Of a stretch of 64,000 nt of DNA, positions 53,324 through 60,972 are shown one piece after another (position 1 is the first letter of the stretch; each line of letters opens with the position of its first letter). Origin of the DNA: Planctomycetota bacterium (GTDB lineage: Bacteria > Planctomycetota > Planctomycetia > Gemmatales > Gemmataceae); the NCBI GenBank assembly GCA_016191165.1, contig JACPPF010000087.1, positions 93,106 to 157,105 of the forward strand, written 5' to 3'. The position numbers were made by a program, and so were the translations under genes. Below the pieces are notes generated by a model that was given only the letters and a program-made list of their open reading frames with translations, searched no databases and was not told the origin of the DNA.

Positions 53324-53500
53324 ATGACGAAGAAAGACGCACTGCATCTGGCATTGGCAATTCTGCGGCCCTTCGCCGAAGCCGGAAACATCTACGCCGA
53401 CTACCAGGACGACGAGAGATTCACCGACGAGCAGTACCAAGAAATGCTCGATACGCTTCAAGCCCTGGAGGTCGAGGCCGGTAGCGGCGAAAAGGAATAG
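53324..53500 (+). CDS. small hypothetical protein
   Basis: A 58-residue acidic, helical protein (LALAILRPFAEAGNIYADYQ) starting 39 bases after a box copy, with GAGGAG upstream. The family is unknown. The next intergenic stretch holds a hairpin. Confidence 0.5.
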   Translation: MTKKDALHLALAILRPFAEAGNIYADYQDDERFTDEQYQEMLDTLQALEVEAGSGEKE

Positions 53501-53537
53501 GCCAGGCTGGATCACCGCATCAGGTTCACTGGCAAGA

Positions 53538-53556
53538 GGCCCGCCGCAGGCGGGCC
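53538..53556. terminator. GC hairpin between array genes
   Basis: GGCCCGCC and GGCGGGCC form an 8-bp stem with a three-base loop, 15 bases before the box at 53572. TTGTCCTTGCCTTG follows, with few T. Confidence 0.55.
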
Positions 53557-53596
53557 TTGTCCTTGCCTTGCGAAGTTGAGTTGTACAGGGCATGGC

Positions 53597-53890
53597 ATGA
53601 GACACACCAAGCAAACGAAAGCCTTCATGGTCGCCAGCGTCAGCGAAAACCTCAACTCGTTCGGACTGACCGGGATGATCTTGATGGCCGGTGACGGCGA
53701 AGCGTGGGAAGTCGGTGCGTCCAGTCTCTACGTGAAGGCGAAGGGCGAAATCATCCACGTCCCCGTCGTCGGCAAGACCGGCAGGAACTTCGCCAGTCTT
53801 GCCTTCGAGATTCCCACTCGCCTGCCTGACGCCCCGGCTGGCGTTGTCGATGAGGTCTGGTCATACACCAGCGATTCAGGGAGGGAGTGA
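53597..53890 (+). CDS. hypothetical protein
   Basis: A 97-residue protein. The ATG lies only 11 bases from the box, too close for a ribosome site, so translation may begin at the ATG at 53627. It is beta-rich (KGEIIHVPVVGKTGRNF). The family is unknown. Confidence 0.45.
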   Translation: MRHTKQTKAFMVASVSENLNSFGLTGMILMAGDGEAWEVGASSLYVKAKGEIIHVPVVGKTGRNFASLAFEIPTRLPDAPAGVVDEVWSYTSDSGRE

Positions 53891-53895
53891 TAGGA

Positions 53896-54141
53896 ATGAC
53901 GATCACCGTCCACGATGATTTGGCCCGGTACATCCGGCAGATGGCCGACTGTAATGGCATCAGCATCGAGGGCTTTGCCAACGATCTTATCGAGAAAGGC
54001 ATCAAGGCCGACCTGGAATTGGCCCACACCGAGGAGAGTGCGAGCCGATTCATGTGCGAACTGCGATCTGAACACGAATGCAATTGGGCGGCTCTCAAAG
54101 CGAACGATGAAATCACACGGACGAATGAGGAACGACCATGA
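53896..54141 (+). CDS. small protein, possibly ribbon-helix-helix
   Basis: An 81-residue protein: MTITVHDDLARYIRQMADCN and SIEGFANDLIEKGIK fit a ribbon-helix-helix layout, so it could be a DNA-binding repressor or antitoxin. The stop overlaps the next ATG in ATGA. Confidence 0.5.
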   Translation: MTITVHDDLARYIRQMADCNGISIEGFANDLIEKGIKADLELAHTEESASRFMCELRSEHECNWAALKANDEITRTNEERP

Positions 54142-54290
54142 CCCACGATGAATTTGACGACTTCCTACAGGAAGCGTGTTTGGCAGTCCATGACGAATGG
54201 TGCCAAGCAGGAGGCAAGGAACTCACCAGCGAAGAATTGCAACAGCTTAACGACCTTCTGACTCAGTTCTTTGGCAGCATGGATGAATGA
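54138..54290 (+). CDS. 50-residue acidic protein
   Basis: A 50-residue ORF coupled by ATGA to the gene before it. It is acidic and helical (MTHDEFDDFLQEACLAVHDE) with a single Trp. It could be a partner of the ribbon-helix-helix-like protein. The family is unknown. Confidence 0.5.
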   Translation: MTHDEFDDFLQEACLAVHDEWCQAGGKELTSEELQQLNDLLTQFFGSMDE

Positions 54291-54300
54291 GGGAACTCCA

Positions 54301-54723
54301 ATGACACGATCCGTCCAGCAGTGGGCAGCCGACGCTGCCGGTCCTGTTCAGGATGCCTGCAACATGAGCGGCCTCGTCTTCGCCTTCAATGAGTGCTTGG
54401 CCGACCTCGCCGCTCACGGCCTGTGCAACGACGAGATCGATCAGCATCCGATCTGTGTCGCCTGGACCGACAAGCTCGATGATCTCTCCCGATCACGAAG
54501 ACTTGAGCCGATTCCCTGCGACGAGCCGCTGACGAAGCTCGTGCCACGGTTCGCTGACGCCATGCGGTCGCTCTGCAAGGAAGGTCTCGACACTGACACG
54601 AGGAACCGGCACCCGATCACTCAGGACTTCGTGCGGCAGGTGGTCCACGTCACCGGCTCTCGATCAACGGTGAAACTGTTCGAGGCTCTTGATGCGTGCA
54701 AGCAGATGGTGGCGGGCCAGTAG
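54301..54723 (+). CDS. hypothetical protein
   Basis: A 140-residue helical protein (VFAFNECLADLAAHGLCNDE) just downstream of the 50-residue gene. No domain is recognised. It ends just before a box copy. Confidence 0.45.
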   Translation: MTRSVQQWAADAAGPVQDACNMSGLVFAFNECLADLAAHGLCNDEIDQHPICVAWTDKLDDLSRSRRLEPIPCDEPLTKLVPRFADAMRSLCKEGLDTDTRNRHPITQDFVRQVVHVTGSRSTVKLFEALDACKQMVAGQ

Positions 54724-54792
54724 GCCCGTCCTTCTTCGACCCTGGAAGTTGAGTTGTACAGGATCGGGTGAACCAATCACAAGGAGACCCCG

Positions 54793-55665
54793 ATGACGAA
54801 AGCCGAACTTCTTCAGCGTGTCGAGAACATCATTGAAGCGGGTCGCAAAGCTGCAAAGACCAACCAAGGCCGAAGCCAGATCGACAGCATCACCATTTGC
54901 ACCGAGGGATACGCCGAGCCGGGGTATGACGATCCCAAGTCCGGCGTCATCTGCTTTGCGAATTGGAACGACGTGACACGCTATGACGGTCACGAGTTCC
55001 ACGTTATTGATGAGGCACCGGGCCGTGTCGCCGCACTGGTGGAAAAGCTAGGCGTCGAGCTTGACTGGTCGGACGAATGGTGCCAGTGCGACGGATGTCA
55101 CAAGGCTGTTCGCACCCAGGCCAACAGTTATCGCTGGCGAGCGAGTTACGCTGACGACGGCAGCGGCAACGTGCTTTGCCACGAGTGCCTCAAGGCAGAC
55201 CCGACTGAGTACCTTCAATCACTTGAAGGGTCGAGTAATCGGTGCGTGACCATCGACATCGATCTCGAAGGGGCAGGCTACAAGCTGCTGAGCGACCAGT
55301 TCGAGAACGGACTTTACGGCGGGCAGTCTGACCGCCCTGAACTGATCGCCGACGCTCTTTGTGAGCAGGGTATCAGCCGCTTCATCTTCCGCCTGGACAG
55401 CACAGGGCAGTTCGACCTGAGCTTCTCGGTCTACGTCCACGAGGAAGAGTATCACCTGATCGACCGAGAGGAATTCGAGGCGGCACCAATGGCGGGCGTC
55501 GATCCAGCCATCCAAATGCAGAAGGCTCTGGCCGATGCCTCAACGAAGATGGCGGCAACCGAGGGCGGGATCAAAGTTGCCAAGTGCGACCTTGACAGTG
55601 GCACCGCAAGGGTGCGAGTCGTCAGCCCAGAGGAATTCGTGGCAGGCACGGCCCTCGACTTCTGA
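54793..55665 (+). CDS. hypothetical protein with zinc knuckle
   Basis: A 290-residue protein 34 bases after a box copy, with AAGGAG. A central CQCDGCHKAV and CHECLKADP give a small zinc site. The rest is mixed and acidic. It is the largest unrecognised gene in the array. Confidence 0.5.
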   Translation: MTKAELLQRVENIIEAGRKAAKTNQGRSQIDSITICTEGYAEPGYDDPKSGVICFANWNDVTRYDGHEFHVIDEAPGRVAALVEKLGVELDWSDEWCQCDGCHKAVRTQANSYRWRASYADDGSGNVLCHECLKADPTEYLQSLEGSSNRCVTIDIDLEGAGYKLLSDQFENGLYGGQSDRPELIADALCEQGISRFIFRLDSTGQFDLSFSVYVHEEEYHLIDREEFEAAPMAGVDPAIQMQKALADASTKMAATEGGIKVAKCDLDSGTARVRVVSPEEFVAGTALDF

Positions 55666-55731
55666 CAGGGCCGGGCTGATCGTGATGAGTCGTACAAGAG
55701 AGTGTGGAAGCAACAACGAAAGGAGAAACAA

Positions 55732-55977
55732 GTGGACGAAACTGAAATGCTGCGGCGAAAACGCATCGCCGAGATCAACAGCGACGATCTGACTCGTGAG
55801 GCCCTGGAAGCCAAGCATGGCAAGGTCTGGTCAACCGACGAGATGATGGAGGAGTTCGAGGCCATCGGGTTTATGTCGCCCTATGTCGTAGTTCGCATGA
55901 GAAGTACAGGCGAGAAGGGGTCGCTCGAATTCTCCCACTCGCCCAGGTTTTATTTCAACTGGCAGCCGCACAAGTAG
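55732..55977 (+). CDS. small hypothetical protein, paralogue 1
   Basis: An 81-residue protein with a GTG start after AAAGGAG and a box 37 bases upstream. EAKHGKVWSTDEMMEEFEAI and SPYVVVRMRSTGEKGSLEF match the next gene in layout, so the two are tandem paralogues. The family is unknown. Confidence 0.5.
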   Translation: MDETEMLRRKRIAEINSDDLTREALEAKHGKVWSTDEMMEEFEAIGFMSPYVVVRMRSTGEKGSLEFSHSPRFYFNWQPHK

Positions 55978-55983
55978 GACAAG

Positions 55984-56005
55984 GCCACGCCGCTTGCGGC
56001 GTGGC
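55984..56005. terminator. GC hairpin between paralogues
   Basis: GCCACGCCGC and GCGGCGTGGC form a 10-bp stem with a TT centre, lying between the two paralogues. No box follows it here. Confidence 0.55.
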
Positions 56006-56033
56006 TGGTCCCATCAACACGAGAGACATCACC

Positions 56034-56273
56034 ATGAGACGACGAAAGAAGCCTCGCAAGATTGTTCCGCCGCCCAGGACCAGGGCCGAACTTGAGCGAG
56101 AGTTTGGCAAGGTGTGGGACACCCACGAACTGGCTCGTGAATTCGTAATCACGTCCATCATCGGCAGCACCGTCGTTGTGAGGCGAAAGACCGACGACGT
56201 GGTTGGCACCATGAAATACCAGAGCAACCCGCCGCTCTATTTCGGCTTTGTCGAAGCCCCAAAGACCGATTGA
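56034..56273 (+). CDS. small hypothetical protein, paralogue 2
   Basis: A 79-residue protein with a very basic N-terminus (MRRRKKPRKIVPPP). REFGKVWDTHELAREFVITS and STVVVRRKTDDVVGTMKY align with the preceding gene. It lacks the acidic N-terminus of its partner. It could bind nucleic acid. Confidence 0.5.
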   Translation: MRRRKKPRKIVPPPRTRAELEREFGKVWDTHELAREFVITSIIGSTVVVRRKTDDVVGTMKYQSNPPLYFGFVEAPKTD

Positions 56274-56280
56274 GGAAATC

Positions 56281-56517
56281 ATGGCACAAGCACACAAGAC
56301 AACGACCGGCGAAATCTATGACGTTCAAGACCACGGCAACATCGTGCTGGTCTTCCTCCTCGCCGATGAAGATCAGCAGGTGATCCTGGTCCCATTCGAT
56401 CATCGACCCTTCACTTGGTTAATCCAGGGCGAGGGCTGCGAGGCGAGTGACCTGATCGGGCGGCGTGCTGAGTACAACGGCGATACGATCACTTTTTTGA
56501 ATGAGGACGACGAATGA
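56281..56517 (+). CDS. small hypothetical protein
   Basis: A 78-residue beta-rich, acidic protein (IYDVQDHGNIVLVFLLADED) starting 7 bases after the previous stop. It overlaps the next gene by 4 bases. The family is unknown. Confidence 0.45.
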   Translation: MAQAHKTTTGEIYDVQDHGNIVLVFLLADEDQQVILVPFDHRPFTWLIQGEGCEASDLIGRRAEYNGDTITFLNEDDE

Positions 56518-56801
56518 CGAACAACGGAAAGCCACGGTTTTCTCTGGGTCGAGTTGTCGCAACGCCCGGTGCCCTCGAAGCAATGGCGGCGAGCGGCCAG
56601 AACGCCGCCGAGTTTATTGATCGCCATGCTCATGGTGATTGGGGCGAAGTCGATGCCGAGGATCGGCAGGCCAATGAAGATGCCCTTGTCCACGGCGACC
56701 GGCTTCTTTCGGTCTACAAGACGGCCAAAGATCATCGCCTCTGGATTCTGACTGAACACGACCGGTCAGTGACGACGATTTGCTTGGCAAGCGAGTATTG
56801 A
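56514..56801 (+). CDS. plasmid/phage-type 95-residue protein
   Basis: A 95-residue protein with FSLGRVVATPGALEAMAASG, GDWGEVDAEDRQANEDAL and LWILTEHDRSVTTICLASEY, a set of blocks that recur in a small family on plasmids and prophages. The family is often mislabelled as restriction-related. Its function is unknown. Confidence 0.6.
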   Translation: MTNNGKPRFSLGRVVATPGALEAMAASGQNAAEFIDRHAHGDWGEVDAEDRQANEDALVHGDRLLSVYKTAKDHRLWILTEHDRSVTTICLASEY

Positions 56802-56810
56802 AGTGCAGCA

Positions 56811-56830
56811 CGCCCGGCCCACGCCGGGCG
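56811..56830. terminator. GC hairpin between array genes
   Basis: CGCCCGGC and GCCGGGCG form an 8-bp stem, 20 bases before the box at 56851. Confidence 0.55.
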
Positions 56831-56906
56831 TCTCTCGCCAGTCCGCACTTGTTGAGTTGTACAGGGAAGGACGAGATACAATTACCAGCAACACGAGGAA
56901 TGATCG

Positions 56907-57605
56907 ATGGGCCTGACGATCCACTACAAACTGCAATCACCGACCACCAGCATCAAGGCCGTGCGTGATCTTGTCGGCCAGCTTCGCCAGCGTGCCCTCG
57001 ATCTGCCTTTCAAGGAGGTTGGCGAGATCGTGGAATGCAGCGGTGATGAATGCAACTACGAAAAACTTGATCGGGAGCATCCGATGAAGTGGCTGTTGCT
57101 CCAGGCCGGTCAATACGTCGAGCATGACCAGCGACATTACAAGGTCGCTCCTCGTCACGTCATCGCCTTCTCGACGTGGCCCGGCGAGGGTTGCGAACAA
57201 GCGAACGTCGGCCTCTGTCAGTACCCGGCCATGTTCGAGGCCCGTGATGGACGACGGGTGAAGTCTGGGCTGCGAGGTTGGTCATGGGGCAGCTTTTGCA
57301 AAACTCAATATGCCTCGAACCCGGATTGCGGCGGGCTTGAGAACTTTCTGCGGTGCCATCTCTCCGTCATCAAGATGCTCGATCACGCCAAGGCCATTGG
57401 CATTCTCGGCGACGTGAGCGATGAAGGCGAGTTCTTCGAGAAGCGTGACGTGAAGGCGTTGGCGAAAGAGGTCGGCGACTGGAATTCGATGATAGCTGGC
57501 TGGGCTGGCCGCTTGAAAGACGTGCTGGGTGATTCGGTGCAGTCAGCGATCAGTGAATTCCCAGACTTCGAGCATCTTGAGGCGAAGGGACGGAAGGGCG
57601 AGTAG
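56907..57605 (+). CDS. hypothetical protein
   Basis: A 232-residue protein 45 bases after a box copy. It starts MGLTIHYKLQSP and has mixed secondary structure with Cys-containing SGDECNYEKLD. No domain is recognised, though the size and style match phage accessory proteins. Confidence 0.45.
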   Translation: MGLTIHYKLQSPTTSIKAVRDLVGQLRQRALDLPFKEVGEIVECSGDECNYEKLDREHPMKWLLLQAGQYVEHDQRHYKVAPRHVIAFSTWPGEGCEQANVGLCQYPAMFEARDGRRVKSGLRGWSWGSFCKTQYASNPDCGGLENFLRCHLSVIKMLDHAKAIGILGDVSDEGEFFEKRDVKALAKEVGDWNSMIAGWAGRLKDVLGDSVQSAISEFPDFEHLEAKGRKGE

Positions 57606-57607
57606 AA

Positions 57608-57817
57608 GTGACTCAAAGCGTGCGGTGTCCTGTATGTGGCTTGTTTGTCCGTGGACTATACGGACCAAGGACGACGGCCCCAACAATGCCACATCATTCT
57701 GCTGTCGATGGCTTCTTCGCTCTTGCGGAAACTAGATTCACCACGACCCCGCTGTGCAGTGGCAGCGGCCAAGTGGGACCGGTCGCAGCAAGCGATGATG
57801 ACGATGAGTGCTTCTGA
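57608..57817 (+). CDS. small zinc-ribbon-like protein
   Basis: A 69-residue protein with GTG at 57608, 2 bases after the previous stop. VRCPVCGLFVRGLYG and TTPLCSGSG form a short Cys-based motif. The acidic tail is unusual. The following 200 bases hold no other gene. Confidence 0.45.
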   Translation: MTQSVRCPVCGLFVRGLYGPRTTAPTMPHHSAVDGFFALAETRFTTTPLCSGSGQVGPVAASDDDDECF

Positions 57818-58015
57818 ATGGCAGCATCGAACCCTCGCCTCTCGATCATCGTCTTTATTTTGGGCACCTGTGCCCAAGCTCATTGCGACGAATGGCATCC
57901 GCCATTCACCAACCTGCCTACGAAGCCTGCGTCGGCAAGGTGGTTGGCAACAATCTGTTGCCGATGAGCAGGCCGACCGAGCCTGCCATCCCTTGGCAGG
58001 CATCACGAGGTCGCC

Positions 58016-58600
58016 GTGTCCACGCATCTCTCTCGTCACTTCGAGCAGGCTCGCCTTGCAAGGGGCCTCAAGCCCGGTCAGGTTGCACAACTCTGTGACT
58101 CCTCGAACGTATCAAAGGTCGGCAATCGCATTCGTGTGTTCGAGCTTTCGGGAAACGTGAGCAAGGAACTTTTCGGGAAGCTGGTCGCCTTTTTTGAGAT
58201 CAACGCCGAGACCATCGAGAAGCTGGCCGAGCAAGATCGCCGTGAGTTCTTCGACCAGTGGTTGGCCTGGGTGAATGAGCCGATCACCCCCCATCTCGTG
58301 ATCCGGGTGATGGCGGCGATCTACACCACGAGGGCAGTGCAGAAAGAGATTGCCACGATGGAAGCGGCAGAATCGTGGGCCTCTGGGGTCGCCAGGGAAA
58401 TCAAGAAAAGATGCTGTTTGGTGTGGAGCCGACGCATTTCGATTTGGTTTGGTGAGGATGGATCGGTGATCGAAAGGACCGAGGCCGTGCCAGGAGAGCC
58501 GAATTGCCCGTGGATCAAGATCGGCAGCAGGACGTTCATGTTCGGCGAAGACCTGCGTTCGGTTGCACCGGTGACGTGGCCGAAAAAGCCGGGTGAGTAG
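58016..58600 (+). CDS. HTH-type protein
   Basis: A 194-residue protein. The N-terminus (SRHFEQARLARGLKPGQVAQ) looks like an XRE-type HTH, and the C-terminal part is basic and aromatic. GTG at 58016 is the start. It abuts the ADP-ribosylglycohydrolase gene with no gap, so the two are coupled. Confidence 0.5.
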   Translation: MSTHLSRHFEQARLARGLKPGQVAQLCDSSNVSKVGNRIRVFELSGNVSKELFGKLVAFFEINAETIEKLAEQDRREFFDQWLAWVNEPITPHLVIRVMAAIYTTRAVQKEIATMEAAESWASGVAREIKKRCCLVWSRRISIWFGEDGSVIERTEAVPGEPNCPWIKIGSRTFMFGEDLRSVAPVTWPKKPGE

Positions 58601-59551
58601 ATGAAGACAAGAGACAAGATCATCGGGATGTTTCTGGGCGTCGGCATCGGGGATAGTCTCGGAAAATGCTGCGAGGGGTGGAACTACGAACTCGTCCGCA
58701 CTACTTATGGTCGGATCGACAGGTACATCGTGCCCGGTGGTTCCGATGACACTCAACTAAGTCTAGCGGTTGCTGAGGGCCTTCTGCTATCTAGCGGCAA
58801 GCTGGACATGGACGCCCAGGTGAAGGCACACGTCAAGGCATTCCATGAATCAACACAGGGCTGGGGGCCGACGACGTATGGAGCGGTGCGGAGGCTCAGC
58901 CAGGGCGTGCCGTGGAACCTCGCCGGGGCACGGGGCGGTAGGATCACAGGAACCGGTAACGGCACCGCCTTGAAAGTAGCTGGTGCTGCTCTTCTGCTCT
59001 TGCAGGATATACCTGGAGCGTTTGAGTTCATCCACCAGCTATGTAGCATGACTCATCAAACGAGCTTGGCGGTCTCCGCTGGGCTGGCTCATGCCAGCGG
59101 CCTTGCTTATTGCCTTGAGACCGACGTTACCACGTTCAAGGCTGCCGAGTTTGTGAAGGTTGTGGTCGATGCCAGCATGTTGGGCAGGGCCTATTTCCCT
59201 GACACGCTGACCGAGGACGACATCACCGAACGACTTGCTCTCTGCGGTGACTACGCCGAGTGGCCCCCGGAGCGATGCGTGGCTGAGATGGATGGTGGAC
59301 GCAGTTACGTCTATTGCAGCCTGCCATTCAGCTACATGTTTTTTCTTCGTAACCCCACGTCCGTGGAATCGCTCTATGATGTCGTGTCGATGGGGTCTGA
59401 TGCCGATACCAATGCCGGTCTGGTCGGGGCACTCGTGGGAGGATTGAACGGCACGGCGGTGTTCCCGCCCCACCTTGCTGACGAGCTTGAAGCCAGTGAT
59501 CGGTTGGTGGAGATGGCGGACCGTCTTTGCGACCTGTTCAAGATCGTCTAG
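58601..59551 (+). CDS. ADP-ribosylglycohydrolase
   Basis: A 316-residue DraG-type enzyme: IIGMFLGVGIGDSLGK, VPGGSDDTQLSLAVAEGLLL and VSMGSDADTNAGLVGALVGG give the metal-binding residues. It removes ADP-ribose from proteins or nucleic acids. No ADP-ribosyltransferase is recognised beside it, so its substrate is unclear. It could be a defence, counter-defence or regulatory enzyme. Confidence 0.85.
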   Translation: MKTRDKIIGMFLGVGIGDSLGKCCEGWNYELVRTTYGRIDRYIVPGGSDDTQLSLAVAEGLLLSSGKLDMDAQVKAHVKAFHESTQGWGPTTYGAVRRLSQGVPWNLAGARGGRITGTGNGTALKVAGAALLLLQDIPGAFEFIHQLCSMTHQTSLAVSAGLAHASGLAYCLETDVTTFKAAEFVKVVVDASMLGRAYFPDTLTEDDITERLALCGDYAEWPPERCVAEMDGGRSYVYCSLPFSYMFFLRNPTSVESLYDVVSMGSDADTNAGLVGALVGGLNGTAVFPPHLADELEASDRLVEMADRLCDLFKIV

Positions 59552-59571
59552 CGACGAGTCGAGGACACGCA

Positions 59572-59790
59572 CTACCAGGGATGCTCGCCTCGATTGGTCA
59601 ACCGAACGTATTCGTACCATCGCTGACTGAGTTCGAGGGGTGGTCGAGCCAGAATCTCGTATGCGATCTGGATTCTGTCTGGTGCGGACGTGGCACGCCG
59701 CTCATGGCACTCGTTGACGAACGCATCGTGCTTGCCAAGTTCGTGCTGAAGTCTGAATTCGAGAAGAGATAGCCAGAGCCGGGTGAACAT
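59572..59790 (-). CDS. possible small minus-strand gene
   Basis: A 72-residue ORF that looks protein-like (RLWLSLLEFRLQHELGKHDA, YEILARPPLELSQRWYEYV). The overlapping plus-strand ORF at 59527 has a poorer composition. It is a weak call with no family. Confidence 0.4.
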   Translation of the reverse strand: MFTRLWLSLLEFRLQHELGKHDAFVNECHERRATSAPDRIQIAYEILARPPLELSQRWYEYVRLTNRGEHPW

Positions 59791-60175
59791 CGAAGCCGCC
59801 TCGTTTCGTCATGCAAGAACGCCCCTGATGTATTTTACCACGCAGAGCGACCGCCATCTTGTGATTGTTCAGTCCGCCGATTGCTTCGCCAAGTCAGAAG
59901 GCATCTTCGTCATCAATGAGTTCCTGTTGAGGGGCTGGTTGAAGGGCGTGGCGGCTATTGGGCCTCGGATCAGGTTGACCGGCGAGGTCACGGCGGATGT
60001 CGGTGGCCAACTCGCTGACGCACTGGAGCGGATGGACGCAACACCGCAGGATGAACTACACGATGCTCTTTGCGGTTGTCCGGTTGGCGGCAAGGAAGCG
60101 TTCTGTGTCTTCTTGCGGGGCGGCAGCTTCGAGCTTGTTGACGGGGAGACGACGAGGCCGGACGACCGGCGGTGA
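59783..60175 (+). CDS. hypothetical protein
   Basis: A 130-residue protein. GTG at 59783 or ATG at 59828 could be the start. It is mixed and acidic (RIRLTGEVTADVGGQLADAL) with no clear family. It is followed by about 250 bases without a clear gene, up to the HD gene. Confidence 0.4.
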   Translation: MNIEAASFRHARTPLMYFTTQSDRHLVIVQSADCFAKSEGIFVINEFLLRGWLKGVAAIGPRIRLTGEVTADVGGQLADALERMDATPQDELHDALCGCPVGGKEAFCVFLRGGSFELVDGETTRPDDRR

Positions 60176-60427
60176 TCCTGGTGGGAAATTCGCAAAGTCA
60201 CCGACTTTTTGGGCAATTTTGAATTAGGTTTGAAAGATTTTTAGCCTTTGGTTCCATCCAGCCCAGGTTCGCCTGCATTATCATCGTCGTTTTCTTTTTT
60301 GGCTTCGTGTTTCGGAAGTTTTAATTCCGTGCTTCAAAAACGTGTTTCAGATTCTTGGTCCCATCTGCCTCGTATTCGACAGAAAAAAACATGGTACTCC
60401 AGGCCGGGCCTTCTTTCGCAGGTTTTC

Positions 60428-60958
60428 ATGACTCCCCTTTGCCTTCCTCCTGACGCCGCCCGCCTCTGCGAAGAACTTGCAGCACCGCCACTACTCGTCC
60501 GGCATCTTGTCCTCGTCCACGATGCCGGTGGCGATCTTCTCGACGGACTGACCGCCGCTTTCCCCGGTCTCGTCCTCGACCGAGCTACCATTCTCTTTGG
60601 GGCGGCGACCCACGATCTGGGCAAGGTGCTACACGCAAGAGAACTCACCGGCCCCGGCGACCTCCACGAACGAGACGGCCCCGGCCTTCTCGAAGAGCAT
60701 TGCGTCTTGCCAAGGCTGGCTCGATTCGCAGGGACGCATGGGCGTTGGCGAGAGACCGACGACCTGGAAGACTTGCTCGTTGCCTTGGCCGACGCAATCT
60801 GGTGTGGGCGTCGGATCGAACAGCTTGAAATGAAAGTGGCGGCGATCCTGGCAGCGATGACCGGGCTGGAACGGTGGGCAGCGTGGTCGAAGCTCGATGC
60901 TATGTGCGGCGAGATTGCCAGCCGGTCAGAAAACCGGCTGGCGTGGATTCAGTCGTGA
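60428..60958 (+). CDS. HD-domain phosphohydrolase
   Basis: A 176-residue protein from ATG at 60428: ILFGAATHDLGKVLHARELT has the HD metal pair, LLEEH a further His, and ARFAGTHGRWRETDDLEDLL and ADAIWCGRRIEQLE follow. HD proteins cleave nucleotides or phosphoesters. An upstream ORF extension to 60248 is Ser-rich and probably not translated. Confidence 0.72.
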   Translation: MTPLCLPPDAARLCEELAAPPLLVRHLVLVHDAGGDLLDGLTAAFPGLVLDRATILFGAATHDLGKVLHARELTGPGDLHERDGPGLLEEHCVLPRLARFAGTHGRWRETDDLEDLLVALADAIWCGRRIEQLEMKVAAILAAMTGLERWAAWSKLDAMCGEIASRSENRLAWIQS

Positions 60959-60972
60959 CCTCGAACATACCA

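Larger units (their letters stand above)
44582..56866 (+). repeat. recurrent upstream box family
   Basis: A short motif near GAGTTGAGTTGTACAGG recurs ahead of plus-strand genes at 44582-44598, 45752-45767, 47221-47232, 50840-50856, 51309-51324, 51680-51694, 52411-52427, 52945-52961, 53272-53287, 53572-53588, 54745-54761, 55684-55697 and 56851-56865, with a weak copy at 51917-51928. The TAC lies mostly 23-50 bases before the start codon (11 in one case). The sequence varies most in the middle (TGT, TAG, TGG before TAC). It could be the -10 part of a promoter used by the element. Confidence 0.75.

Noticed and set aside
44582..56866. CRISPR array
   Set aside because: The repeated boxes are spaced irregularly by whole genes and lack spacers; no cas gene is present.
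57636..58160. 174-codon plus-strand ORF
   Set aside because: It overlaps the small zinc-ribbon-like gene and the start of the HTH gene in another frame, and looks Arg/Ser-rich as shadows do.
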